Made by a program: the position numbers and the translations under genes
Origin: Posidonia oceanica
Taxonomy: Eukaryota; Streptophyta; Magnoliopsida; Alismatales; Posidoniaceae
DNA: 64,000 bases
Direction of reading: 5' to 3'
NCBI GenBank assembly: GCA_037176725.1
Contig: JAZBRS010000013.1
Location: 3,599,001-3,663,000, forward strand
Shown here: positions 59,001-63,041 of the stretch, piece after piece
How positions within the stretch are numbered: the stretch's first letter is position 1
Layout of the letters: each line of letters starts with the position of its first letter
The notes under the pieces: generated by a model
Seen by the model: only the letters and a program-made list of their open reading frames with translations
Databases searched by the model: none
What the model was told of the DNA's origin: nothing

Positions 59001-61103
59001 AATATCTGACCGCGAATCTAGGAGGCGAGATCAATGCGCAAGCCAGCAAGGCAGATGCAACGGCGAGTTCTTCACGATACCGCTTCATCACAGCGACATC
59101 GGAAACGAAAGGTTGGTGAACTTCCAACTCTTCCAAAAGGGATCGAATGCGAGTATAGTAAGTGGAGACGGAGCCATCATTCTGTCGAAGGGAGAACAGC
59201 TGCTCGTACACCTCACAGACACATGAGATGTTCTGATCGTTGCCATAGGTCACACGGATGGTGTCCCAGACTCGTTTTGCGGGACGGAGGCGGGAGATGA
59301 TCCAGGCGATATGCTCTTCAACGCTGTTAATTATCCATGATATAACAGCACAATCCGCCGCATACCAAGTGGCGTAGTCGGTGGCCTTGGAGTCCGCTGG
59401 ATAGTCGGTGATGTGGTGCTCATGCATATGAGCAGCCAAGAAGGTTTCAAAGGCATTCGCCCAGTGGAGATAATTTGTATCATTGAGCTTGACACCGGTG
59501 GCTGTGAGCTTGGCAGTCCAGGAGTCTTTCGAGGAGGGTTGTTCCATTGCAACTGGAACGGAAGAGGAAGAAGCTCGAGGATGTCCTTGTCATGGTCCAT
59601 CAGAGAGGAAGCCAAGCCGCCGGGAAGAAGAGGCTGAGGAAGAAACCGCAAACGATCACCCGACGTGGGTGGGTGGGCGGGAGAAAAAGAAAAGCCCGAG
59701 CTCAGATACCATGTTAAAGAGATTAGGGCACAAAGTAAGATTAAGGCATAAAGTATGTTCCTTCATTCCATTACACAATACAATGTATATATAGACATAC
59801 GGGATCCATATACCCGTTTACAATACCCATTTATAATACTTAACACCATCCATGAATATGAGCTTGAGTCCATATGTCTACTTGTAATTATGAGGTTACC
59901 GATCATGAGAAGTGAGGTAATTTTGAGGTTTTTTTGGAGTAGGGATATTGATCCAAGACCACATGTTTAGAGGAAAAACAAAAAGAAAGCAAGTTCTTAT
60001 TTAGGATACCTAGAGATGGATTATCTCTGTTGCCAATTGTGTTGAGTTAAAACTGGATGCCCTCTACTCTACTCTCATCATCAGCACAACACATTACCCC
60101 CACTTGTAATCTCCACTTCTTTTTCTTTTTTGATTTGAGAACGGGCAGTTTGATTTGAGAACGGGCAGTGAACGCATAGGACTAATCTAAAAAACATGCA
60201 AAGAGAAAGGTATCCAGAGGATACTGAAAGTACAAGATTCCATAGCATCAATAACAAAACAGTAGTAAAATTTAACAAACATAAATATCAAATGTTATAC
60301 TAACATTGTTATTGTAAGTAATATCTGAAGTGCATAATTATTACATAAGAGTTGTATCTCATTCCATGCATATCACATGTTTATGTCAAGAAAATAACTC
60401 AAAATTAATAATAAAATGATATATAACCATAAATAAACGCAGTATGTTCTGTTTTTCTGGTATCACTAAAATCTATGCATGAATCGAGATGGTTTTTTTC
60501 TTAAGTGGCTGATGGAGTTATGAGTGAGATGTTACACTTTCTGAAAGTTGAAATTCTCACTTGCCATTTCTCTCTCACAAAATAAAAGAGGAATATAAAC
60601 AATTCGAAGAATCTATGCTTACATAAAGTCACAAGATCTTAGATATTATCTTACAGAACAAGGACATGTCAGCAGAATAAAAAGGAGTATCAGCATGGTA
60701 TGCATCCAATTGTGGCAAAACATCAAGTTATTTCTGAGACAAATTAACATGACATTAATATATATATGACAAACGAGGATATCATGACTATGAAAAGAAA
60801 ATCAAATGGCTGGTTCAAGGATTGAGTGATTACAGTATCACTGTTCACACAATTGACGTGGTATACAACACTTGGAGCAGTAGTTATCAAAATCAGATTG
60901 TACTCCCTTTCAAGCCTTTCCTGGTTTAACAAGGGGTTCATGTTATAACTCTCAGATCTCCAAACAAACCACTAGCTGAGCACAAAATCCAACTGTAAAT
61001 ACAGAAAAGAAACCATCTTGACCTGAACAATTTCCATATGGAGAAGGCCTAAAAATCCACAATGAAAGCCGAAACCCATGGCACTTGAGGTTTCAGGTTC
61101 AAA
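4921..61103 (-). CDS. Chloroplast LepA/EF4 (GUF1 homolog), C-terminal 275 residues in ten exons
   Basis: LepA (EF4) is a translational GTPase that back-translocates or remodels stalled ribosomes; the plant chloroplast form acts on plastid translation. Ten minus-strand exons join to 828 bases: 275 codons plus a TGA at 4921-4923. Every junction is GT-AG and keeps phase. In order they encode the end of the EF-G-like domain III ([13 protein letters not shown]...ERLEREYN), the domain V-like part ([11 protein letters not shown]...YELPLAE) and the LepA-specific C-terminal domain ([49 protein letters not shown]). The residues resemble cyanobacterial LepA more than mitochondrial GUF1, hence the chloroplast assignment. 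The GTPase domain and transit peptide lie beyond 64000, since the next upstream exon was not found in 61104-64000. Introns of 14.4, 9.2, 22.5 and 6.8 kb are filled with transposons, but no exon is damaged, so the gene looks functional. Confidence 0.95.
5017..6075 (-). other. LEPA intron, no element recognised
   Basis: 1,059-bp intron with GT at its high end and AG at its low end. No transposon ends or coding homology were seen in it. Confidence 0.7.
6076..6116 (-). CDS. LEPA exon i (41 bp micro-exon)
   Basis: Two bases complete the split glycine of exon h, then [13 protein letters not shown]. The 14.4-kb upstream intron holds the copia A/B/C nest. Only 41 bp long, so easily missed by gene finders, but required to keep the frame. 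Confidence 0.95.
6212..6354 (+). repeat. Copia A 5' LTR
   Basis: 143 bp from TGTTAGATC to TCTCAACA, with a TATATATATG promoter-like run. Matches 20272-20414 with few differences. Confidence 0.95.
6355..6366 (+). other. Copia A primer-binding site
   Basis: TGGTATCAGAGT directly follows the LTR, complementary to the 3' end of plant initiator methionine tRNA as used by copia elements. Confidence 0.85.
6737..7507 (+). pseudogene. Copia A gag
   Basis: Begins with an ATG at 6737 and reads one frame to about 7507, with three in-frame stops before 6974. It contains the UBN2-type gag pattern ([20 protein letters not shown]) and a C-terminal zinc-knuckle remnant, [14 protein letters not shown], in which the second cysteine is tyrosine. 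Preceded by a GC-rich leader at about 6415-6545. Confidence 0.85.
7583..9703 (+). pseudogene. Copia A pol, 5' part (protease, integrase, start of RT)
   Basis: Protease motif [13 protein letters not shown] at about 7712 (family DSGAS; here Gly to Ser). GAG-pre-integrase HHCC region around 8085-8210 ([18 protein letters not shown]). Eroded integrase core, then integrase C-terminal part at 8600-8890. RT start at 9280 ([14 protein letters not shown]) and LDVKNAF near 9550. Multiple stops and frameshifts. Interrupted by copia B after 9703. Confidence 0.85.
9704..9823 (+). repeat. Copia B 5' LTR
   Basis: 120 bp ending in CTTCACA. The primer-binding-like sequence AGGTATCAAGAGCC follows at 9824, a degenerate form of TGGTATCAGAGCC. 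Confidence 0.93.
10400..11345 (+). pseudogene. Copia B gag
   Basis: ATG at 10400 ([14 protein letters not shown]...GQNYLLWS), then a stop and frameshifts. The second half, 10815-11345, is open and ends in an intact CCHC knuckle, [17 protein letters not shown]-rich leader lies at about 9890-10150 between the primer site and gag. Confidence 0.87.
11346..11570 (+). pseudogene. Copia B protease and start of GAG-pre-integrase
   Basis: Protease remnant [11 protein letters not shown] near 11345-11380 (DSGAS motif altered), then [20 protein letters not shown]. Coding is cut at 11570 by copia C and resumes at 16633. Confidence 0.8.
11571..11703 (-). repeat. Copia C 3' LTR
   Basis: 133 bp. The LTR first base, read on the minus strand, is changed (CGTTGAGC for TGTTGAGC). 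Adjacent to the polypurine tract CTCCCCCTCAAG (plus-strand spelling) at 11704. Confidence 0.9.
11711..12265 (-). pseudogene. Copia C RNase H region
   Basis: Reads [20 protein letters not shown] and [23 protein letters not shown], the copia RNase H C-terminus, broken into two frames. The upstream part, 12041-12265, is the [20 protein letters not shown] segment. Confidence 0.85.
12468..13376 (-). pseudogene. Copia C reverse transcriptase
   Basis: Open at 13376-12798 with [33 protein letters not shown] (motif A aspartate present) and KAIYGL. After a frameshift it reads [12 protein letters not shown] with an intact YVDD. One of the better preserved RTs in the window. Confidence 0.9.
13644..14508 (-). 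pseudogene. Copia C integrase
   Basis: HHCC zinc region ([20 protein letters not shown]) and the start of the rve-type core ([20 protein letters not shown]) at 14508-14119. The C-terminal part ([32 protein letters not shown]) is at 13949-13644. Confidence 0.9.
14700..15768 (-). pseudogene. Copia C gag and protease
   Basis: ATG at 15768 ([20 protein letters not shown]). Gag frames run to about 14960, with [20 protein letters not shown] at 15511-15430. An intact protease DSGASSHM motif lies near 14785. The zinc knuckle is disturbed by a short internal duplication around 15050-15110. A 0.7-kb GC-rich leader separates the ATG from the primer site. Confidence 0.85.
16484..16496 (-). other. Copia C primer-binding site
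   Basis: Plus-strand GGCTCTGATACCA, i.e. TGGTATCAGAGCC on the element's strand, directly next to its 5' LTR. Confidence 0.85.
16497..16627 (-). repeat. Copia C 5' LTR
   Basis: 131 bp, TGTTGAGC at its start on the minus strand. Matches 11571-11703. Confidence 0.92.
16633..19441 (+). pseudogene. Copia B pol, remainder (integrase, RT, RNase H)
   Basis: HHCC region at 16790-16910 ([19 protein letters not shown]), integrase core with [13 protein letters not shown] near 17230, integrase C-terminal part at 17302-17685. RT runs from about 18000 with [10 protein letters not shown]. The active-site motif is YVHD instead of YVDD at about 18502. RNase H with [20 protein letters not shown] at 19200-19262. 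Polypurine tract just before 19442. Several stops and frameshifts. Confidence 0.88.
19442..19562 (+). repeat. Copia B 3' LTR
   Basis: 121-bp partner of 9704-9823, followed by ATTGT. Confidence 0.93.
19568..20271 (+). pseudogene. Copia A pol, 3' part (RT end, RNase H)
   Basis: Continues the RT frame after copia B ([11 protein letters not shown]). A 42-bp direct duplication at 19606-19689 follows, and the stretch that should hold the YVDD motif is missing. RNase H-like sequence near 19780-20250 is heavily eroded. A polypurine-like tract precedes the 3' LTR. Confidence 0.8.
20272..20414 (+). repeat. Copia A 3' LTR
   Basis: 143-bp partner of 6212-6354, followed by the CTTAG target duplication. 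Confidence 0.95.
20538..20613 (-). CDS. LEPA exon h (76 bp)
   Basis: Reads [20 protein letters not shown] then LSKCY plus the first base of a glycine codon. The donor is GTAAC. A 9.2-kb transposon-filled intron separates it from exon g. Confidence 0.96.
20896..20994. repeat. Tandem duplication, about 50 bp x 2
   Basis: Two adjacent copies of a unit containing AAGTTTCCCTATATATA and TTATTTATAAT, ending in ATTAG, with a few differences. Located in the LEPA intron. Confidence 0.85.
21067..21771 (+). repeat. Long LTR-like repeat, copy 1 (interrupted by copia D)
   Basis: About 705 bp closely similar to 28526-29285, starting TGATGCGAGG and ending near AAGCATCGAAGCA. The motif order (TATA-like box, then CACTTAAGCATCGAAG) fits the end of plant gypsy-type LTRs and suggests plus orientation. 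Cut off at 21771 where copia D begins. Confidence 0.7.
21772..21888 (-). repeat. Copia D 3' LTR
   Basis: On the plus strand runs from TGTTAATGG to CTCTAACA, then a pyrimidine run (polypurine tract complement) CTCTCTCTCAAGTTGG. Confidence 0.85.
21992..24144 (-). pseudogene. Copia D pol (integrase end, RT, RNase H)
   Basis: Integrase C-terminal part at 24144-23990 ([15 protein letters not shown]), then a linker with a 243-bp tandem duplication. RT at 23300-22440 has [15 protein letters not shown] and an intact VYVDDILL near 22805. [20 protein letters not shown] is at 22740-22680. RNase H ([20 protein letters not shown]) is at 22150-22080. Frames are broken in several places. Confidence 0.88.
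23487..23965. repeat. Tandem duplication of about 243 bp in copia D
   Basis: The block starting GGGAATGTCAAGATCAGTGG at 23487 recurs at about 23730 with scattered differences. Each copy carries ATGGATCTCCC, GTATATACTTGTAGAGGGCG and CACCCAATTCTGGGTTGACA. It lies in the variable integrase-RT linker. Confidence 0.88.
24145..24276 (+). repeat. Copia E 5' LTR
   Basis: TGTTGAACTTATTAGAG to CCATCTTACA, very like copia C's LTR. Followed by the primer site AGGTACCAGAGCC (24277-24289). Confidence 0.92.
24876..25658 (+). pseudogene. Copia E gag
   Basis: ATG at 24876 ([20 protein letters not shown]). A frameshift in the early part, then an open frame from 25155: [40 protein letters not shown] and a Gly/Arg-rich tail. 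The knuckle is [14 protein letters not shown], with cysteines lost. A GC-rich leader is at about 24300-24620. Confidence 0.88.
25690..27127 (+). pseudogene. Copia E protease and integrase
   Basis: Protease [14 protein letters not shown] near 25855 (DSGAS altered to DSKAS). GAG-pre-integrase at 25923-26309 ([19 protein letters not shown]). [10 protein letters not shown] and integrase core remnants at 26330-26640. C-terminal integrase at 26707-26960, then the linker ending TLQVYRRR before the break at about 27127. Confidence 0.88.
27229..28095 (-). pseudogene. Gag-like protein of the 'putative gypsy type transposon' family (PF04195-like)
   Basis: One minus-strand frame runs from an ATG at 28095 ([11 protein letters not shown]) to 27229, with only two in-frame stops, at 27943 and 27568. 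It has a Gly/Arg-rich N-terminus. The family pattern follows: [74 protein letters not shown]. Plant proteins of this family are gag-like products of gypsy-type retrotransposons. The downstream end is cut by the junction with copia E. The assignment rests on pattern recognition, not a search. Confidence 0.65.
28526..29285 (+). repeat. Long LTR-like repeat, copy 2
   Basis: About 760 bp from TGATGTAGGG, with a TATAAAT box near 29135 and CTAACTTACGCATCAGAGCA near the end. Closely similar to copy 1, with small insertions. The element may extend further right (GACCGACCGGCTGG). No target duplication was found, so it is unclear whether the two copies belong to one element. Confidence 0.7.
29286..29796. 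other. LEPA intron remainder
   Basis: The first 100 bp may still be LTR sequence. The rest is ordinary AT-rich intron leading to the GT donor complement at exon g. Nothing else recognised. Confidence 0.4.
29797..29874 (-). CDS. LEPA exon g (26 codons)
   Basis: Reads [20 protein letters not shown] then FKVPIQ, the LepA C-terminal domain core, in phase 0 with exon f across a 1.1-kb intron. The donor is GTAAG. Confidence 0.96.
29875..30976 (-). other. LEPA intron, no element recognised
   Basis: 1,102-bp AT-rich intron between exons f and g. It contains a short direct repeat (CAATAATATTAACTA) near 29930-29960. Confidence 0.6.
30977..31064 (-). CDS. LEPA exon f (88 bp)
   Basis: The first base completes the split glycine, then reads [20 protein letters not shown] and LATIVHKDK. 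The donor GTAAAG follows. It matches the start of the LepA C-terminal region (GYR..DLVKLDILING in the family). Its partner exon e is 22.5 kb upstream. Confidence 0.96.
31799..31820. repeat. (GA)11 microsatellite
   Basis: Uninterrupted GA dinucleotide run within the solo LTR, downstream of its TATA-like box. Confidence 0.95.
32327..33099. repeat. Array of hairpin units with GACGC motifs, about 245-bp period
   Basis: Imperfect inverted repeats at about 32327, 32540, 32787 and 33037, each 60-65 bp. The arms include TGCGTCTA/TAGACGCA and GCATACTGTG/CACAGTATGC. Two closely related motifs precede them near 31503 and 31599. They lie inside the solo LTR and look like decayed tandem units. Confidence 0.7.
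33157..33318 (+). repeat. Copia G 5' LTR
   Basis: 162 bp, TGTTAAAGATG to CTTCAACA, with CTATATATATG as TATA-like box. The primer site TGGTACCAGAGCC follows at 33319-33331. Confidence 0.95.
33805..34655 (+). pseudogene. Copia G gag
   Basis: ATG at 33805 ([20 protein letters not shown]). A TAA at 33886-33888 right after LLWS, then open from 33922: [20 protein letters not shown] and [18 protein letters not shown] with a further stop. The knuckle [16 protein letters not shown] has lost a cysteine and the histidine. A GC-rich, proline-codon leader lies at about 33350-33640. Confidence 0.9.
34656..36000 (+). pseudogene. Copia G protease and integrase
   Basis: Intact protease [18 protein letters not shown] near 34758. 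GAG-pre-integrase from 34913 ([20 protein letters not shown]). HHCC zinc region eroded around 35160-35260. Integrase core from about 35330 (VFINNFSR), then [20 protein letters not shown] near 35590. The C-terminal part is at 35640-35990, with frameshifts after FVQDLS and at PPIGD (35940). Confidence 0.88.
36370..37800 (+). pseudogene. Copia G reverse transcriptase and RNase H
   Basis: [42 protein letters not shown], then [12 protein letters not shown], where the motif A aspartate is a tyrosine (codon 36655-36657). [12 protein letters not shown] is intact near 36907. RNase H ([40 protein letters not shown]) is at 37380-37690 and C-terminal sequence runs to about 37800. Lesions include a TAG at 36417-36419, a stop at 36796 and a TGA at 37566. 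Confidence 0.9.
37830..38057. mobile_element. hAT-type MITE inserted in copia G
   Basis: 228-bp non-coding insert flanked by the 8-bp duplication GTACCAAG (37822-37829 and 38058-38065). Ends are related as imperfect inverted repeats: CATAGTACCAAATGTCG and, from the other end, CAAAGTTCTAAATGTTGG. The interior is rich in inverted CCGACA/TGTCGG motifs. Copia H lacks the insert at the same site. Confidence 0.85.
38106..38267 (+). repeat. Copia G 3' LTR
   Basis: 162-bp partner of 33157-33318. Preceded by the purine tract TTGAGAAGGAG. Followed by GTGTC. Confidence 0.95.
39861..40192 (+). mobile_element. TRIM 1 (miniature LTR retrotransposon)
   Basis: 332 bp with LTRs 39861-39972 and 40081-40192 (112 bp each, TGTTGGAATA...TCTAACA). 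A primer site TGGTATCAGGGCC follows the first LTR, and a 108-bp non-coding interior ends in GAGGGGAAG as purine tract. ATTAT is duplicated at 39856-39860 and 40193-40197. Inserted in the solo LTR. Confidence 0.93.
40280..40923. other. Unassigned LEPA intron sequence
   Basis: AT-rich sequence with no recognisable domain. It continues on the far side of TRIM 2 at 44551. Confidence 0.4.
41285..44338 (-). mobile_element. hAT (Ac-like) DNA transposon, nearly complete
   Basis: 3,054 bp flanked by the 8-bp duplication CGAAAGAG (41277-41284 and 44339-44346). Terminal inverted repeats: TAGACATGTAAATCAGG on the left and TAGAGTTGTAAAACAGG from the right. GC-rich subterminal GGCCGGGCC-type blocks at both ends contrast with an AT-rich coding interior. 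Encodes a transposase on the minus strand. Confidence 0.95.
41674..43688 (-). pseudogene. hAT transposase
   Basis: A frame of about 670 codons from ATG at 43688. A BED zinc finger lies near the N-terminus ([20 protein letters not shown], then C and H ligands through HICRHL). Then the RNase H-like core: [60 protein letters not shown]...[20 protein letters not shown] dimerisation region ends it. It would excise and reinsert hAT DNA in the nucleus. Defects: stops after LAILFI (42747), in the QNS*II and LSG*YY stretches (about 42540 and 42490), and a frameshift between 42051 and 41994. The 5' 313 codons are open, so decay is recent or mild. Confidence 0.93.
44677..44905. mobile_element. MITE related to the one in copia G
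   Basis: About 230 bp starting CATATGGTTTTAAATGTCG and ending near AACATTTGGG, with interior TGTCGG/CCGACA motifs like 37830-38057. No clear target duplication, because the right end abuts another MITE-like sequence. Confidence 0.6.
44906..45122. mobile_element. Possible second MITE
   Basis: Ends carry inverted TGTTTGGTAA / TTACCAAACAACC sequences, a pattern common in plant MITEs. Non-coding, with a short internal palindrome of AAAAGCT-type motifs. Target duplication not identified. Confidence 0.5.
45123..47983. other. Unassigned LEPA intron sequence
   Basis: No recognisable domain. A minus-strand stretch at 45097-45700 has protein-like composition in broken frames, but I cannot name a family. 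At 47150-47260 a TATATATA box, a pyrimidine-rich run and CTAGGGTTTGG look promoter- or LTR-like, possibly part of another long LTR interrupted by copia H. Confidence 0.35.
46651..46684. repeat. 17-bp tandem duplication
   Basis: GAACAGTGACCAGTAGG occurs twice in direct succession. Confidence 0.95.
47984..48147 (-). repeat. Copia H 3' LTR
   Basis: 164 bp. Bordered inside by ACTCCCCCTCAAGTTGG, the complement of a polypurine tract. Confidence 0.95.
48240..49640 (-). pseudogene. Copia H reverse transcriptase and RNase H
   Basis: RT at 49567-48813: [32 protein letters not shown] (motif A Asp to Tyr, codon 49319-49321), [20 protein letters not shown], and after a frameshift [12 protein letters not shown]. 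RNase [21 protein letters not shown] and [20 protein letters not shown] at 48789-48293. The lesion GCACTTAGAGAG just before RELVSR is the same as in copia G. Confidence 0.9.
49700..50960 (-). pseudogene. Copia H integrase and linker
   Basis: Integrase core at 50697-50395 ([20 protein letters not shown]), the [20 protein letters not shown] region near 50350, and the C-terminal part at 50334-49990 ([15 protein letters not shown] in family form, [20 protein letters not shown]). The one-base loss at PPIGD, before the [12 protein letters not shown] block, is shared with copia G. Confidence 0.9.
50779..52170 (-). pseudogene. Copia H gag, protease and GAG-pre-integrase
   Basis: ATG at 52170 ([20 protein letters not shown]) and a TAA at 52087-52089 after LLWS, identical to copia G. 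Then gag to about 51774, with one more stop at VYE*LF. A 331-codon open frame 51774-50779 covers the gag end, the knuckle [16 protein letters not shown] (first Cys to Tyr), the protease [11 protein letters not shown] (DSGAS altered) and the GAG-pre-integrase. Confidence 0.9.
52687..52699 (-). other. Copia H primer-binding site
   Basis: Plus-strand GGCTCTGATACCA, next to the element's 5' LTR, matching initiator methionine tRNA in the usual copia way. Confidence 0.87.
52700..52861 (-). repeat. Copia H 5' LTR
   Basis: 162-bp partner of 47984-48147. A GC-rich leader at about 52330-52680 follows the primer site on the minus strand. Confidence 0.95.
52867..53603. other. Unassigned LEPA intron sequence
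   Basis: Contains a plus-strand frame at 52865-53104 with [20 protein letters not shown], faintly like the C-terminus of a transposase, but no family can be named. Otherwise AT-rich intron up to exon e. Confidence 0.3.
53604..53677 (-). CDS. LEPA exon e (74 bp)
   Basis: Reads [20 protein letters not shown] then YSFI plus GG of a split glycine codon. The third base of that codon is supplied by the next exon, 22.5 kb away at 31064. The donor is GTAATG. Confidence 0.96.
53774..53908 (-). CDS. LEPA exon d (45 codons, domain V-like)
   Basis: The longest exon in the window. It reads [20 protein letters not shown] and continues through [18 protein letters not shown]. Introns on both sides are short (100 and 96 bp), in contrast to the rest of the gene. 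Phase 0 at both ends. Confidence 0.96.
54009..54080 (-). CDS. LEPA exon c (24 codons)
   Basis: Reads [20 protein letters not shown] then PFVK, the LepA segment between domains III and V. The 6.75-kb intron upstream of it contains copia I. TAG acceptor, GTGACT donor, phase 0. Confidence 0.95.
54081..55401. other. LEPA intron sequence before copia I
   Basis: AT-rich. It contains two copies, near 55213 and 55290, of a unit including AAGTCAATAGACAC, CTGCAGAAAACT and AACATT...GTGACTATGAG, about 75 bp apart. Otherwise nothing recognised. Confidence 0.5.
55407..55527 (-). repeat. Copia I 3' LTR
   Basis: 121 bp. On the plus strand starts TATTGAAGAG and ends CTTAACA. It lacks a block of about 14 bp (around CCCATTTATAA) present in the other LTR and in copia J. 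Confidence 0.93.
55608..56198 (-). pseudogene. Copia I RNase H
   Basis: [20 protein letters not shown] at 56198, [20 protein letters not shown], then [20 protein letters not shown] at 55859-55608. Broken by a stop or frameshift near 55912 and after SSE. Confidence 0.9.
56199..57070 (-). pseudogene. Copia I reverse transcriptase
   Basis: [37 protein letters not shown] (motif A Asp present), a stop at 56576-56578, then [17 protein letters not shown] with intact YVDD and [18 protein letters not shown] frameshift near 56230 precedes the RNase H part. The same lesions occur in copia J. Confidence 0.92.
57071..58458 (-). pseudogene. Copia I integrase and linker
   Basis: GAG-pre-integrase and zinc region at 58458-57922 ([50 protein letters not shown]), and the start of the core [21 protein letters not shown] 304-codon frame at 57783-56869 holds the integrase C-terminus ([40 protein letters not shown]) and the variable linker. 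Confidence 0.92.
58485..59547 (-). pseudogene. Copia I gag and protease
   Basis: 214-codon frame from ATG at 59547 ([20 protein letters not shown]), with [20 protein letters not shown] and [21 protein letters not shown] frameshift near 59045 precedes the knuckle region. Protease [10 protein letters not shown] is at about 58575, in the frame 58694-58485. Confidence 0.9.
59701..59711 (-). other. Copia I primer-binding site
   Basis: Plus-strand CTCAGATACCA next to the 5' LTR, a slightly degenerate initiator-tRNA complement. Confidence 0.75.
59712..59845 (-). repeat. Copia I 5' LTR
   Basis: 134 bp. On the plus strand TGTTAAAGAG to CTTAACA, followed by CCATC. Confidence 0.93.
60131..60169. repeat. 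20-bp tandem duplication
   Basis: TGATTTGAGAACGGGCAGT repeated twice in direct succession within the LEPA intron. Confidence 0.95.
60834..60920 (-). CDS. LEPA exon b (29 codons)
   Basis: Reads [20 protein letters not shown] then HVNCVNSDT, continuing directly from exon a (MEIVQ|ERLERE). A 102-bp intron separates it from exon a. AG acceptor on the high side, GTAATC donor on the low side, phase 0. Confidence 0.95.
61023..61103 (-). CDS. LEPA exon a (27 codons, domain III)
   Basis: Reads [20 protein letters not shown] then LHMEIVQ, a highly conserved LepA block. The acceptor AG is at 61104-61105 and the donor GT at 61021-61022. Starts and ends in phase 0. This is the most upstream exon visible. 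Confidence 0.95.
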
Positions 61104-62235
61104 CTGCATCACACATCAAACAGGTTACATGTTAACATAGCTCATGCATCAGAGTTATAAACAATGAAAATTTTACCACCAATATTCTAGTTAATATGCA
61201 ATCGTAACTTCAAACCACATATAAAGAAGATAGTAAACAGCTAACTTCTATGTGTTGAAATTGTTTTATTTTATTGAATTGGGTGTTATTTCATAAATGT
61301 TTCCTTATGTATAATCATCATGCTAACCTTTGGGTTCTTAACATCTTGGCACGTCCACAATATATATTGGAATTATTTTCTTTAAACAGTGGGTGTTAAC
61401 TTTTTCTGATATGTGTAATCATCATACCAACATGAGGATTCTTTGCATCTTGGGCATGTTGTGGTTCCCTTCGTGATATGCATAAATATGTGCTTTTATG
61501 TGTTTCTGAGAACTCCAATATAAAATAAAGTTTATCTCTGATGCAAAGGTTTGTAAGAGTTCCCTCTTTGCTTTCAGAATGATTCAATGCAACAAGGATA
61601 ATCTCAAGAGAAATAAAGTTATGATTGGACAACGCCATCTGTCAGTTTGATTACCTTGAACCTGAAAGTGACTGACTCACTTAACAAAAGACTGAAGGGA
61701 GAAAAGTTGTAGGAAATATCTAGGACCAGGTAGGAAACTCTTCATCTATTTTTTGACTGGTACTGAATCTAAATAGTATGTCAACATGAGTAATATGTTT
61801 GTAACACTACATTGACACCATGTGAGCCATCTCAAACACCCAGCATTAAGAACTTGTTTTGGTAGTTGGCGGAGAAAATGTAGCAACAGAAAGAATATGA
61901 AAAAGGTGTATGTTCTTTGAATATACTTTACAAAGGGCAATATAATCAAGAGGTTACTTGATATATTCGACACAATGAGATAGACATTGGAGAAGCTTAA
62001 GAACAAGGTAACACAAGTGGGGCAACTGGGAAACTTTGTCCTTCCTTTTAAAGCTGTCAAACAATTATCCACCAAATCTTGATTATTCAGTAATAGTTGA
62101 TCAAAAGTGACTAAAGGAAAATAATAAAACAAAGTAGCCTTTTATTGCTTATATTGTTTGGCTGGAAAGATCGAAAGTTCACCTAACAGATGTAATAATC
62201 AGACCCCACATTAAACACAACCAATGCAATGTTAC
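61104..62235. other. LEPA intron sequence before copia J
   Basis: AT-rich. Two diverged direct repeats near 61280-61356 and 61391-61460 share TAATCATCAT...CAT and TCTTGG. No LepA exon was found here, so the next upstream exon is beyond the window. Confidence 0.5.
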
Positions 62236-62370
62236 TGTTGAAGAAGATTAAAGCATAAAGTGAGATTAGGGCATAAAGTATGTTCCTTCATTCCATTACA
62301 CAATACAATGTATATATAGACATACGGGATCCATATACCCGTTTAAAATACCCATTTACAATACTTAACA
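62236..62370 (-). repeat. Copia J 3' LTR
   Basis: On the plus strand TGTTGAAGAAG to CTTAACA. It contains the CCCATTTA block missing from copia I's 3' LTR. Confidence 0.92.
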
Positions 62371-62450
62371 CTCACCCTCAAGCTGGTGAGTACAAGTCAA
62401 ATAAACCTAACTTGTTACAAAGATCTTCGAATGTACCAATGCTAAGGCCT

Positions 62451-63041
62451 TTAGTAAAAATATCTGCCAGTTATTTCAGATGACTTCATATAAGGATTGT
62501 TAATAACTCCTCTCTCCACAAGTTCACGAACATAGTGACAATTTACCTTGATGTGATTCGTACGCTCATAAAAGGTGTCATTGCTGGCTACATATATGGC
62601 TATTTGATTATCACAATACAAAGTCATGGGACCATGAGTAAGAATACCAAGTCCAGTTAGAAAAGATCTAAGCCAGACTAGTTCACCAGCTGTTTGTGAC
62701 ATGCTCCTGTATTCTGCTTCAGCACTTGATTTAGAAACAACATTCTGTTTCTTACCTCGTCATGTCACAAGATTCCCACCTACATACGTGCAATAGTCGA
62801 AGGTGGATCTTCCATCAGCCTTATCGTCAACATAGCTCGAGTCAGAATAGACATGGATATTCAGATGTCCATGCTTGGAGTAGATTAGCCCCCTCCCTGC
62901 GCTACCTTTGATGTAGACTAGAACTCTCAGAGCACCATTCCAATGAACCAGTCTTGGTTCACTCATGAACTGACTTAGTAGACCAACAGCATGAGAAATA
63001 TCAGAACAAGTAACTGTAAGATAAATGAGTTTCTCAATCAA
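62451..63041 (-). pseudogene. Copia J RNase H
   Basis: Translates identically to copia I's 55608-56198, including the breaks. Two nucleotide differences noticed, near 62760 and 62823. Confidence 0.92.

Larger units (their letters stand above)
55407..59845 (-). mobile_element. Copia I, complete but defective
   Basis: 4,439-bp minus-strand copia. CCATC is duplicated at 55402-55406 and 59846-59850. The LTRs are 121 bp (3') and 134 bp (5'). Internal sequence from 55528 to at least 57157 is almost identical to copia J (offset +6843). Confidence 0.95.

Noticed and set aside
61396..62132. Minus-strand frames, tested as the next LEPA exon
   Set aside because: None contains the expected LepA segment (the block before [11 protein letters not shown]) or keeps phase with exon a.
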